Positions 1 through 11,540 of a stretch of 64,000 nt of DNA are shown here, one piece after another. Within the stretch, counting starts at the first letter, position 1, and the number at the start of each line of letters is the position of its first letter. Under the pieces are notes generated by a model, which was not told the origin of the DNA, did no database searches, and was given only the letters and a program-made list of their open reading frames with translations. A program made the position numbers and the translations under genes. Source of the stretch: Arion vulgaris (lineage: Eukaryota > Mollusca > Gastropoda > Stylommatophora > Arionidae); the NCBI GenBank assembly GCA_020796225.1, contig CM036755.1, positions 15,687,317-15,751,316 on the forward strand, written 5' to 3'.

Positions 1-290
1 ATCAAAGAAAACTGGCTGATGCTACAAATAAGAAAGAGAAAATTGAGATATTTTGGACATATAAAAAGACGTGAAGGGCTGGAGAAGACCATCATGGAAG
101 GAGGCATATCAGCAAGGAGAAGAAAAGGAAAACCACAGAGAATATGAATTCAGGATATAACTGATGATTTGAGCATGATGGCTGTAGAGGCAGAACATCT
201 GGCCTATGAGAGAGAGAAAGAGAAATTAGGAAGGACTGTTAGAGTGGCAAAGTTCTGTTCTGGACAAGCTATTTGATGATGAAAAACAGC
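1..290 (+). pseudogene. LINE-Y reverse-transcriptase C-terminus, 5'-truncated fragment
   Basis: The window opens inside the C-terminal tail of a non-LTR retrotransposon ORF. The forward translation reads like the region downstream of the RT domain: IKENWLMLQIRKRKLRYFGH, then a KTIMEGGI-type segment, then an acidic stretch ending at a stop at 274-276. An in-frame TGA near 145-147 breaks the conserved RKRWIQD-like segment, so this copy is dead. The same tail recurs at 33.0-33.4 kb on this strand and at 61.3-62.3 kb on the other strand, which defines a family (LINE-Y here). The clade is uncertain. A link to RTE-like or related apurinic-endonuclease LINEs is inferred from the style of this C-terminus only. 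The 5' part lies outside the window. Confidence 0.8.
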
Positions 291-308
291 TAAATTAAAC
301 ACATTGAA

Positions 309-372
309 TCATCAGATAAGAAAAGTTCATAGATTAGATAAGAAAAGTTCATAGATTAGATAAGAGATTGCC
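309..372. repeat. short 22-bp tandem repeat, about 2.5 copies
   Basis: The motif gattagataagaaaagttca repeats directly after the LINE-Y tail. It is too short to classify and is probably a local slippage duplication. Confidence 0.7.
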
Positions 373-716
373 TATAGAATAGTATATAAAATAAAATAGA
401 CAAACATTCAGACAGAGAAATACACAAACAGAAAATTCGGAACAAAATGATCGTAATATCAAAAATTAATAAGAAACACAAAATTTCATTTTCAGTAATG
501 GAATCGTATATTTAATTCATAACATCGACAATAAATAAGAATTCAAAATATACAAAATAAACCAAAGAAAAGTTTGAACTGAAGTTTATGTTAAATGTTT
601 GTCGGATCTTCTATTTCAACTGTAGATAAATGCACCTGTCCAGTAGTTAGATACTACAGCTAAACCAATATTGATTAGGTTCAATACAGTATTGTACTTT
701 CTAGTTTCCATTTCTC
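373..716. other. AT-rich unique sequence, nothing recognised
   Basis: No ORF, RNA gene or repeat was recognised between the LINE-Y tail and the first minisatellite. Confidence 0.6.
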
Positions 717-893
717 ATCTGCTGTCATATGGAGGAAAATTTCTCATATGCTGTCATATGGAGGAAAATTTCTCATATGCTGTCATATGGAGGAAAATTT
801 CTCATTCTCATATGCTGTCATATGGAGAAAAATTTCTCATATGCTGTCATATGGAGGAAAATTTCTCATCTACTGTCTTATGGAGGAACATGA
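717..893. repeat. 29-bp minisatellite, about 6 copies
   Basis: Each unit combines ctcatatgctgtcatatgg with aggaaaattt. One unit carries an extra ctcatt hexamer near 800-812. Short ORFs across it come from the repeat. Confidence 0.9.
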
Positions 894-1018
894 TAGTCTG
901 ATTGTGTGGTACATCTGTTATTGCAAGTGGGGGGTCACTGGATATGGGTGTAGTGTGGTGGTGTGGATCAATGGATATAATGTGAATATAAAGAAGTATT
1001 TCATAAAGCAAATTTTGA

Positions 1019-4000
1019 ATGATGAAACTGTCATACAGCAACTACAGAAATTTGATGAAACAGTCATACATCAACTATAGAAATTTGATGAAACATTCAT
1101 ACATCAACTATAGAAATTTGATGAAACATTCATACATCAACTATAGAAATTTGATGAAACAGTCATACATCAACTATAGAAATTTGATGAAACATTCATA
1201 CATCAACTATAGAAATTTGATGAAACAGTCATACATCAACTAAAGAAATTTGATGAATCATTAATACAGCAACTATAGAAATTTGATGAATCATTAATAC
1301 AGCAACTACAGAAATTTGATGAATCATTCATACATCAACTAAAGAAATTTGATGAATCATTCATACATCAACTAAAGAAATTTGATGAATCATTCATACA
1401 TCAACTATAGAAATTTGATGAATCATTCATACAGCAACTATAGAAATTTGATGAAACAGTCATACATCAACTATAGAAATTTGATGAATCATTCATACAT
1501 CAACTAAAGAAATTTGATGAATCATTCATACATCAACTAAAGAAATTTGATGAATCATTCATACATCAACTAAAGAGATTGGATGAATCATTCATACATC
1601 AACTATAGAAATTTGATGAATCATTCATACAGCAACTATAGAAATTTGATGAATCATTCATACAGCAACTATAGAAATTTGATGAATCATTCATACATCA
1701 ACTAAAGAAATTTGATGAATCATTCATACAGCAACTATAGAAATTTGATGAATCATTCATACATCAACTAAAGAAATTTGATGAATCATTCATACAGCAA
1801 CTATAGAAATTTGATGAATCATTCATACATCAACTATAGAAATTTGATGAATCATTCATACAGCAACTATAGAAATTTGATGAATCATTCATACATCAAC
1901 TAAAGAAATTTGATGAATCATTCATACAGCAACTATAGAAATTTGATGAATCATTCATACATCAACTATAGAAATTTGATGAATCATTCATACATCAACT
2001 ATAGAAATTTGATGAATCATTCATACATCAACTAAAGAAATTTGATGAATCATTCATACATCAACTAAAGAAATTTGATGAATCATTCATACATCAACTA
2101 AAGAAATTTGATGAATCATTCATACATCAACTAAAGAAATTTGATGAATCATTCATACATCAACTATAGAAATTTGATGAATCATTCATACAGCAACTAT
2201 AGAAATTTGATGAATCATTCATACAGCAACTATAGAAATTTGATGAATCATTCATACATCAACTAAAGAAATTTGATGAATCATTCATACAGCAACTATA
2301 GAAATTTGATGAATCATTCATACATCAACTAAAGAAATTTGATGAATCATTCATACAGCAACTATAGAAATTTGATGAATCATTCATACATCAACTATAG
2401 AAATTTGATGAATCATTCATACAGCAACTATAGAAATTTGATGAATCATTCATACATCAACTAAAGAAATTTGATGAATCATTCATACAGCAACTATAGA
2501 AATTTGATGAATCATTCATACATCAACTATAGAAATTTGATGAATCATTCATACATCAACTATAGAAATTTGATGAATCATTCATACATCAACTAAAGAA
2601 ATTTGATGAATCATTCATACATCAACTAAAGAAATTTGATGAATCATTCATACATCAACTAAAGAAATTTGATGAATCATTCATACATCAACTAAAGAAA
2701 TTTGATGAATCATTCATACATCAACTAAAGAAATTTGATGAATCATTCATACATCAACTAAAGAAATTTGATGAATCATTCATACATCAACTAAAGAAAT
2801 TTGATGAATCATTCATACATCAACTATAGAAATTTGATGAATCATTCATACATCAACTATAGAAATTTGATGAATCATTCATACATCAACTATAGAAATT
2901 TGATGAATCATTCATACAGCAACTAAAGAAATTTGATGAATCATTCATACATCAACTATAGAAATTTGATGAATCATTCATACATCAACTAAAGAAATTT
3001 GATGAATCATTCATACATCAACTAAAGAAATTTGATGAATCATTCATACAGCAACTATAGAAATTTGATGAATCATTCATACATCAACTAAAGAAATTTG
3101 ATGAATCATTCATACAGCAACTATAGAAATTTGATGAATCATTCATACATCAACTAAAGAAATTTGATGAATCATTCATACATAAACTAAAGACATTTGA
3201 TGAATCATTCATACAGCAACTATAGAAATTTGATGAATCATTCATACATACTCTAAAGAAATTTGATGAATCATTCATACATCAACTATAGAAATTTGAT
3301 GAAACATTCATACATCAACTATAGAAATTTGATGAATCATTCATACAGCAACTATAGAAATTTGATGAAACATTCATACATCAACTATAGAAATTTGATG
3401 AATCATTCATACATCAACTAAAGAAATTTGATGAATCATTCATACAGCAACTATAGAAATTTGATGAAACATTCATACATCAACTATAGAAATTTGATGA
3501 AACATTCATACATCAACTATAGAAATTTGATGAATCATTCATACATCAACTATAGAAATTTGATGAATCATTCATACATCAACTAAAGAAATTTGATGAA
3601 TCATTCATACATCAACTAAAGAAATTTGATGAATCATTCATACATCAACTAAAGAAATTTGATGAATCATTCATACATCAACTATAGAAATTTGATGAAT
3701 CATTCATACATCAACTATAGAAATTTGATGAAACATTCATACATCAACTATAGAAATTTGATGAATCATTCATACAGCAACTAAAGAAATTTGATAAATC
3801 ATTCATACATCAACTAAAGAAATTTGATGAATCATTCATACATCAACTAAAGAAATTTGATGAATCATTCATACATCAACTAAAGAAATTTGATGAATCA
3901 TTCATACATCAACTAAAGAAATTTGATGAATCATTCATACATCAACTAAAGAAATTTGATGAATCATTCATACATCAACTAAAGAAATTTAATGAATCAT

Positions 4001-4040
4001 TCATAAAGCAACTATAGAAATTTGATGAAACAGTCATCAG
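1019..4040. repeat. 33-bp minisatellite, about 91 copies, with a 561-bp higher-order repeat
   Basis: The 33-bp unit is built from gaaatttgatgaatcattca followed by one of three endings: catcaactatag (A), cagcaactatag (B) or catcaactaaag (C). Early units (1019-1250) carry gaaacagtc or gaaacattc instead of gaatcattc, so the left edge is a divergent subfamily. A run of 17 units in the order ABBCBCBABCBAACCCC occurs twice back to back, from 1597 to 2157 and from 2158 to 2718. That is exactly 561 bp per copy. The right half is dominated by type C. The unit is 11 codons long, so short ORFs appear, but A and B units carry a tag stop. There is no coding signal. Confidence 0.95.
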
Positions 4041-4261
4041 CAACAACAGATATTTGGAATTTTAAAAATGTTACATAATCAGATTATGCACCTGAGAGGC
4101 AGGTTAAGAGGTCAGTATACTCAGCTAATCTCATGAACCATCAGCAGGCATACCCCTTCATAATCTATTTGGGGAGACTGTGCACCTATAGGTTTAAGTG
4201 CACCGCAGTGACATTCAAGAAACAAATAAATAGAGGAATGCTATTTTGCATAAAAAGCGTC

Positions 4262-4513
4262 AGTGTGTTGCCAGCACTCTCAAGGGGAGCAAAGAATAGT
4301 AACACTGCGACCTTCAAGGCATATCATAAGAGGCGACTGAGGTAAGAGGCCTAGGGAAGCTACCCTAGTAAATAAAATGTGTGGCAGAAATCGGATGTGC
4401 TGGCCTACTTGTAGGCGCATAACTGGCACAATGTACAACTCTCGCTTAGGCTCGGATCAAATACGAATCATAAAGAGTGGTTAACGAGTGGTCGATATGG
4501 AGCGTTTGAAAAA
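4262..4513 (+). mobile_element. SINE-like GAA-tail family, copy 1, decayed
   Basis: This matches, on the opposite strand, the inserts at 42171-42405 and about 48803-49062. Shared landmarks in order are ggagcaaagaatagtaa, gaggcgactgaggta, ggcctaggga, gtaaataaaa, gtgctggcctacttgtaggc, gagtggttaac and tcgatatggagcgttt. The other two copies end in a clean (GAA)n tail. Here the tail has decayed to gaaaaataaaaataat. I see no convincing pol III A and B box pair, so the head type is unknown. It is non-coding and is probably mobilised by a GAA-tailed LINE such as the one at 7604-9967; that is an inference from the tail. Confidence 0.75.
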
Positions 4514-4807
4514 TAAAAATAATATTGGTATTAGAAATTCATCAAAGTATTGTTTTATATCTGCAATCAATCAATCAATCACTCAATCATTTTCTGATAT
4601 ACAAATAAAAGGTTACACAATTTTTATTTAGTGTTCATCAATGGTTATGAGTAGCAGAAACAACCTCCCTGTGCTCCAGGCAGATCAGTTGGTGCTCAGT
4701 CTCTTGCAGCAGATGGTGCAGACATTGTATACTGATTGGTTGTCTATATAGTTTCTCATCCAGTCTGGCTTGCTTCCTACTTCTAGTACATTTCATTAAA
4801 AATTATA
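4514..4807. other. unique AT-rich sequence with an (AATC)n microsatellite
   Basis: A short aatc microsatellite lies at about 4564-4588. Nothing else was recognised before the 57-bp array. Confidence 0.6.
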
Positions 4808-5720
4808 TTAGTTTATTTCAATACAAACTCTATTATTAAACTGTCACTATCAAACACAAGGTTGGTAGTTTATTTCAATACAAACTCTATTATTAAACTG
4901 TCACTATCAAACACAAGGTTGGTAGTTTATTTCAATACAAACTCTATTATTAAACTGTCACTATCAAACACAAGGTTGGTAGTTTCTTTCAATACAAACT
5001 CTATTATTAAACTGTTACTATCAAACACAAGGTTGGTAGTTTATTTCAATACAAACTCTATTATTAAACTGTCACTATCAAACACAAGGTTGGTAGTTTC
5101 TTTCAATACAAACTCTATTATTAAACTGTTACTATCAAACACAAGGTTGGTAGTTTATTTCAATACAAACTCTATTATTAAACTGTTACTATCAAACACA
5201 AGGTTGGTAGTTTCTTTCAATACAAACTCTATTATTAAACTGTTACTATCAAACACAAGGTTGGTAGTTTATTTCAATACAAACTCTATTATTAAACTGT
5301 TACTATCAAACACAAGGTTGGTAGTTTATTTCAATACAAACTCTATTATTAAACTGTTACTATCAAACACAAGGTTGGTAGTTTATTTCAATACAAACTC
5401 TATTATTAAACTGTTGCTATCAAACACAAGGTTGGTAGTTTATTTCAATACAAACTCTATTATTAAACTGTTACTATCAAACACAAGGTTGGTAGTTTAT
5501 TTCAATACAAACTCTATTATTAAACTGTTACTATCAAACACAAGGCTGGTAGTTTATTTCAATACAAACTCTATTATTAAACTGTTACTATCAAACACAA
5601 GGTTGGTAGTTTATTTCAATACAAACTCTATTATTAAACTGTTACTATCAAACACAAGGCTGGTAGTTTATTTCAATACAAACTCTATTATTAAACTGTT
5701 ACTATCAAACACAAGGTTTT
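4808..5720. repeat. 57-bp minisatellite, 16 copies
   Basis: The unit contains tttatttcaatacaaactc, tattattaaactgt and atcaaacacaaggttggta. Variants are few: tttattt or tttcttt, and gtcact or gttact (one gttgct). The first units use gtcact and later ones gttact, so it expanded directionally or by blocks. Because 57 is a multiple of three, a 288-codon frame stays open from 4862 to 5728 with a 19-residue repeat. It has no recognisable domain, and I treat it as an artefact of the array. Confidence 0.95.
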
Positions 5721-5771
5721 CTAAGTGACTCATTAATGACAACTGCAACAAAGAAATTGCATTTTCAACAA

Positions 5772-5867
5772 AACATATGATACATAAATCCACAATAAAA
5801 CACAGCACAGGTTTGTAAGCATATGATACATAAATCCACAATAAAACACAGCACAGGTTTGTAAGCA
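5772..5867. repeat. 46-bp direct duplication
   Basis: Two consecutive near-identical 46-bp units contain atatgatacataaatccac and cacagcacaggtttgtaagc. Nothing else was recognised between the flanking arrays. Confidence 0.9.
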
Positions 5868-5976
5868 TATGATTATACATTCTTTTTCTTTTTTTTGGCA
5901 ATGGGAAACACATAATACATTCACAATTTAGAATACCACATTCAATTAGATATTTTACAAATACAAATTCATCACA

Positions 5977-6792
5977 CAAATTGATGGCCATCATACATCA
6001 CCATCACAAATTGATGACAAGCATAGATCACCATAAAAAATTGATGGCCATCATACATCACCATCACAAATTGATGGCCATCATACATCACCATCACAAA
6101 TTGATGACCATCATACATCACCATCACAAATTGATGGCCATCATACATCACCATCACAAATTGATGACCATCATACATCACCATCACAAATTGATGACCA
6201 TCATACATCACCATCACAAATTGATGGCCATCATACATCACCATCACAAATTGATGACCATCATACATCACCATCACAAATTGATGGCCATCATACATCA
6301 CCATCACAAATTGATGGCCATCATACATCACCATCACAAATTGATGGCCATCATACATCACCATCACAAATTGATGACCATCATACATCACCACAAATTG
6401 ATGACCATCATACATCACCATCACAAATTGATGACCATCATACATCACAAATCGATGACCATCATACATCACAATCACAAATTGATGACCATCATACATC
6501 ACCATCACAAATTGATGACCATCATACATCACAAATCGATGACCATCATACATCACAATCACAAATTGATGACCATCATACATCACAAATTGATGACCAT
6601 CACAATCACAAATTGATGACCATCATACATCACAAATTGATGACCATCACAATCACAAATTGATGACCATCATACATCACAAATTGATGACCATCACAAT
6701 CACAAATTGATGACCATCATACATCACCATCACAAATTGATGACCATCATACATCACAAATTGATGGTCATCATACATCACCATCACAAATA
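5977..6792. repeat. 30-bp minisatellite, about 27 copies, degrading rightward
   Basis: The unit is ttgatgRccatcatacatca followed by ccatcacaaa. It is regular from 5981 to about 6390. It then breaks into shortened forms that lack the ccat or the catacat block (6390-6790). Read forward it encodes a histidine-rich 10-residue repeat, and both strands are open. I regard this as a by-product of the period being a multiple of three. Confidence 0.95.
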
Positions 6793-6980
6793 AAACAATC
6801 TCTGAAAACTGACTTATTTAAATTATTTAAAAAAAGATTTCCATATAAATGGGCTGATATAAATGAATTAATGATCTGAATTAATAAATGAATAAATGCT
6901 TTATTAAACAAATGATACTTGTTATATCCCATGCCATAACCTTCATAAATATGACATCCTTGCAAACATAGATTTATTGT

Positions 6981-7010
6981 TATAGTCCGTTCAACAACTC
7001 ATGCCCACAG
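6981..7010 (+). repeat. left terminal inverted repeat
   Basis: It pairs with 10801-10830 in inverted orientation, with 26 of 30 positions identical. Confidence 0.6.
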
Positions 7011-7603
7011 TCCAATGCGAATTGTAGCAAAACCATCAGTTCCACAGTAGTGAAACTTTGCATCCAACCTTAGAACTATACCAACGCAAATGTCTGATGG
7101 AAGAAATTGCTACAGGAAACCTGGATTTTGTAATATAACGGTTTCCTTTGATGTTGGCGGCATATTTGGCTAGTCTGATACAGCATTTTAGTTTTTACAG
7201 TAAACGCACACATATGACAAAGATGACAAGTCTCATGCAAAGGCGTATCATCTCAGCTTATACATGGGGCCAATGTTGATACTTGCAATACAGTCTTGAA
7301 ATAAACAAGAAATGTATACATAGTTGTATTATTGTTTTTAAATAACTTACATTACAGTTAAAGTTAGCTGCCATGTCATAATGCCATCCCCTTTCACGTC
7401 CAGGCTTGGGACTGGCAATGGCGGAGCTTAAGTAGTAGCATGTCCCTTGCGGAACGTCGCATTCATCACAGCCTGCCTGAAAAGCTCTATGTCTCTTGCA
7501 AGTTCACCTGCCTCTTCCAGCGTCATGTTCAAGGTTTCTTTGATGTCCTTCTGTCTCGTTTACCAGAAACCATGCCTTCCATTACCTTTCTCTCCAGACC
7601 ACT

Positions 7604-9967
7604 TCTTCTTCTTCTTTTGTCGTCACACTGCTACCGGGTTGTTGCCCAGTGTCGTGGTTTTCTATTTTTGTCTTGCGCTGTTCTGGTGGCTTGGGTGATT
7701 GTTATTTTTGCTCTTTGACAGGATTCTGCCATGTCATCTAACCATCTTTTCCGTGATCTTCCTCTTGCCTTCTTTCCCGATGTTCTGTTGCAGAAGACTC
7801 TGTATACTATGGAGTTTGGATGCATTCTTATTAAGTGGCCAAACCACTTCATTCTTTGTTTCTCTATGTAATTCAAGCACGGTTTTGTGCCAACTTTCTT
7901 TTTTATGCTGATGTTGGTGATTCTGTCTTTTCTTGTGTTGTTGGTAACTTTTCGCAGGCAACGCATTTCACATGTAGTTATTTTTGTGATTGCTCTTTGC
8001 TCAATGTCCATGTTTGGCTCTGGTAACACAAAGTAGGTATAAAAATGCTGTTAATCATCTGTTGCTTAGCTGCCTGTGAAATTTTTGGGTGCCTTAACAA
8101 TGGGGCTAGCTGGTAGGTTACAGCATTTGCTTTTGCACTCTAGCCTCTATCTCTCTATCTAGTCTTCCGTCTTCTGTGAATATGCTTCCTAAGTATTTGA
8201 ATTCTTTCACTTGGTTTATTTTAGTGCCATTGACATGGATGTCTAGATTATTATGTTTTCTTCCCATATTCATTATTTCTGTTTTAGTGTTGTTGATTTT
8301 TATGTCATGATTTATACAATTTTTGTTCAAGGTGTCAATATGATGTTGTAGATCTTGTTCATTTTGATGTATCAGGCACTGATCATCTGCAAAAGCAGTT
8401 CATTTATTTCATCATTATCTGAATTTGACTCTTGAGTTATTTTATCCATATATGCAATAAAGAGTAGTGGTGACAGGACACAACCTTGTCTAACACCTGA
8501 TGTAATGGAGAACCAGTCGGTCATTCCTTCTGTTGTTCTTACTGTACTCTGGCTATCTTGATATACGGCCATGATATTACCTAATAGTTGTCCCTGGACG
8601 CCATATTCTTCAAGGATCTTCCATAGTTTGCACCTGTTTACTCTATCAAATGCCTTTCCTTGGTCTATAAATACAAGTTGTTTACTTTGATTGTATTCAA
8701 TTGTTTGTTCGTAGATCTGTCTTAGTGTAAATATTGCGTCTGTGCAGCTCTTACCCTCCTAAACCCAAACTGGCTATTGCTTAACTGGGGCTCTAATATA
8801 TGTCTTGCTCTTCGCTCCAATATTTTTGCGAACATTTTTCCTATATGGCTCAAAAGAGAAATACCCCTGTATGTTTCACACTCTCTTTTGTTTCCTTTGT
8901 TCTTCCATATTGGGACTATAATAGCTCTCTGCCAGTCATCTGGAGCTTCTCGCGCCTCCCAAGCTATGTTAAAAATTATGGTCAGCCAGGTTATTGCTGT
9001 TGTTTTACATACAAGTAACATTTCTGTTGTTATACCATCTATCCTGCTGCCTTTTTTCTTTTGCTTTGTTTTAGTGCAATTTCAACTTCGGATTCTAAAA
9101 TGTTCAATTGTTGGTATTTTCCATGTTTCATTTGAAATGTGTCTGTACCTTGTGTAACTGCTCCTTCAATTTGATTCCTAGTTTCATTATTGTTGAGCTT
9201 TTCAATATCTATAATTTCAATTTGTTGAGTTGTACTCCTGTCTTGTTTTCTAATTGGTTTATGTAGAAATAGTACCACTGGTCTATGATCAGAGTCTAAT
9301 ATTGCATTTGGGATGGTTCTAGCGTTTTTTATTCTCCATCTTTCACTCTTTTTTGATAGCATCAAATCGATCTGTGATGCTTGATTAATATTATTCCATT
9401 TATACCAGGTCAATACCTGGCTTCTCCTATGTTGGTAAAATGTATTGGTGATAAATAGATCATGTTCTGCACATATATTAAACAGGTGTTCCCCGTTGCT
9501 GTTGCATTTCATTGTTGTGTCGCTGAATGGTCCTAGATGCATCTCCCATGGTGTTCTTCGCTCGCCAACTCTTCCGTTAAAATTTCCCATAATATATATG
9601 TTGTCAGTGTTGTTGACTTTACTAATGTTTTCTCTTAATTCGTCGAAAAATGTGGTTCTTTTTTCTTCACTGTATGAGTCATTGCATGGTGCATAAATCT
9701 GTATGTAAGTTACTTTTTTCTTACCTTGCGCTGTACTGATACCGATGATTCTTTCTGATGTGTACTCTATTTCTAATATAAATTTTGCTGCAGTAGGGGC
9801 AATAATGAACCCGACTCCATGTTTGTTGTTTTCGCCTGGTTGTGTTCCTCGCCATGTAAATATTTATGTATTTTCTTAATACCCTGTCCTTTTCTCCTAG
9901 TGTCGGCTACTCCCATGATTGTGATTTTATGTTTGATCATATATTCTACTATCTCTATTGTTTTATC
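7604..9967 (-). pseudogene. LINE-A copy 1: endonuclease-reverse transcriptase, GAA-tailed, broken
   Basis: A 2.36-kb minus-strand non-LTR retrotransposon lies inside LINE-X with TSD cagaccact (7595-7603; 9968-9976). In coding order from 9967: endonuclease start (KTIEIVEYMIKHKITIMGVA, then DTRRKGQGIKK), endonuclease core with MGNFNGRVGERR near 9590 and the SDHRPVV catalytic motif near 9290, then RT from about 9060 with SGVRQGCVLSPLLF near 8490 and FADD at about 8390. A thumb/C-terminal region follows, with KWFGHLIRMHPN near 7850, ending at a stop at 7631 and a (GAA)n tail at 7604-7615. The family protein nicks target DNA and copies its own RNA there. Frameshifts occur near 8757 and 8400 (the FADD lies in another frame than the preceding motif). 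The first codons of the endonuclease are missing, so this is a dead, nearly full-length copy. The clade is not assigned. Confidence 0.9.
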
Positions 9968-10038
9968 CAGACCACTGTGGCGTTTGCAGACCACTGTGGC
10001 GTTTGCAGACCACTGTGGCGTTTGCAGACCACTGTGGC
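9968..10038. repeat. 19-bp tandem repeat at the LINE-A 5' junction
   Basis: The unit accactgtggcgtttgcag occurs about 3.5 times. It contains the LINE-A TSD (cagaccact) plus gtgg from the LINE-X target and a short filler. It therefore arose at or after LINE-A insertion. Confidence 0.85.
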
Positions 10039-10182
10039 CAAAATATTTCATTTTCCGGGACATGATGTTATTTATGAGCCAATGCTCCTTGATATTCAGG
10101 TCTTGTAGGATGTCTTTGTTTCTTCTCTCTCTGTCCAGGATGTTCTAAGAACTTTTCTATAGCACCTTGTTATGGCGGAGCT

Positions 10183-11540
10183 ACTGGAGAGATTCTTTTA
10201 AAATTGCTACTTCTTCGTTACAATGTGCGTGTGTTAACATATGTGGTAGGAAAGTATCACTATAATAAAATAGCTCTTTTCTCTGGTTCTTGTACACTTT
10301 AGTACAGATGACCCATATGTGCCTCTTTGCGGAAATGCGCGTATAGCATTAATGATACTTTTGCATTGTAACTTCAAACTCATTAGAAATGTTACATCAA
10401 TGTCTGTTTTGAGAAATCTACAATATGACCCAATAGCCTCACACTAATTTCGATATACGCCTTTAACCAAAAGTCCATCTCCCACTAATGACGTCATTTG
10501 TTTACCATGTTCAAGCCTGAGTCTATTTGGTGCATGGAAAATGCAAGAATTGTTTAAAAAACCACGGATTTCATCCTGAATGTTGCTATTTTGGTCATCA
10601 ATGTACTAAATTGCTGTAAACATTAGTTTTCTCCAACCATGCTAATGGAAGCGTTAAATATATAGCACAAAGAAGGAAACTTCCAGATGGTATGATTGAT
10701 TGAATGGCAACAAATATTTTGTAGCGTCGAGAACATGTGTAGTTCACACGCAAGTTTTCAAGTTATTTAATCAAATGGTTACAAAGATACCAATTTTTAT
10801 CTGTGGGCATGACAAGTTGAACGGACCATAGTAATGGTTTAGTTAAAACAAGGGGAATTAACTGATCTATATAAGGGAAGCAACTGTTGATTAGACCAGT
10901 CTATTCCTTGTTATAGTTCCTTCCCAAAATTTGTGAACACACTAAGGTTTAATTTGTATGAAATCTACCGGATGGATAACAGTAATTTTTTGCAGGCTGG
11001 CTTTTATATACCTCATGAATTTAACTAATTAGGTAATTTAGTTGACGCAAAAACGTTTTTTAAATATAATTTTGCACAAACACAACAAAATGATTATCAA
11101 AGTTTAGAATTTACAGTAATACACAAAACGGTGGTGAATGTTTGCAAAGGCATATCCCTATTACATATTATAAAAAGCAATGCGACATAGGGAGCAAATC
11201 ACACTTCTATCAAAGAAAATAAATGTTGTGTGCATACGCCAATGACAGTCGTTCGGATACATTGTGAACAGATTAATTTCATGGGATTCCCGATTTTCAC
11301 TTGTGCTGAATTGCATGTGGAGCACTCAAATACAAAATTATAGAAAACTTGACTTTGTACTGCTAAACTTCTATATGTATACCAAATCAACATCGAGGTT
11401 ATTTTAGTAATAACATATAATGAAAATCTTACAGCACTAAAGGTTGGGGAGGGGGAGAGAAACATACTTCAGGAAGGTCGCCACTGTTACCTATGTACAA
11501 CTCAATATTTCTGTCAAGTGGATTTTATATCGGTTGGTAA
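10183..11540. other. no gene seen; right part of the TIR element and unique AT-rich sequence
   Basis: No credible ORF or RNA gene was recognised. Positions 10183-10830 belong to the TIR element. Positions 10831-11540 look like unique non-coding sequence. Confidence 0.5.
10801..10830 (-). repeat. right terminal inverted repeat
   Basis: It is the inverted partner of 6981-7010 with four mismatches. Confidence 0.6.

Larger units (their letters stand above)
7429..10171 (-). mobile_element. LINE-X 3' fragment, split by LINE-A
   Basis: On the minus strand, 10171 down to about 9968 encodes an RT C-terminus (CYRKVLRTSWTERR, then WLINNIMSRKMKYFGHSGL). The sequence from 7602 down to 7429 continues it (SGLERKVMEGMV, then an NMTLEEAGELARDIELFRQA segment and a terminal HATT with a stop). 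The frame rejoins as FGHSGLERK if LINE-A is removed. LINE-X is heavily 5'-truncated, with about 380 nt of its own sequence. It is flanked by the 11-bp direct repeat atggcggagct (7418-7428 and 10172-10182), the expected TSD of target-primed reverse transcription. At least one frameshift is present. It resembles LINE-Y in layout but is clearly a different family. Confidence 0.85.
6981..10830. mobile_element. TIR-bounded non-autonomous DNA element interrupted by nested LINEs
   Basis: The 30 bp at 6981-7010 and the reverse complement of 10801-10830 match at 26 of 30 positions. Both start with TATRGTCCGTTCAAC and end with TCATGCCCACAG. Removing the TSD-flanked LINE-X insert (7429-10171 plus one TSD copy) leaves about 1.1 kb, a plausible size for a non-autonomous DNA transposon. 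I find no transposase in the remaining flanks (7011-7417 and 10183-10800). The TSD of this outer element is not clear; a TA dinucleotide is possible. Superfamily is undetermined. An accidental pairing of two dispersed repeats cannot be excluded without other copies. Confidence 0.55.

Noticed and set aside
4133..4345. 70-codon ORF
   Set aside because: It overlaps the SINE-like copy, whose other copies do not keep the frame.
4862..5728. 288-codon ORF with a 19-residue repeat
   Set aside because: The 57-bp period gives an open frame by chance. There is no start context or domain.
5981..6616. Histidine-rich repeat protein (HHHH every ten residues)
   Set aside because: It is open on both strands, has a 30-bp period, and lacks a signal or flanking coding sequence. 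It is an array artefact.
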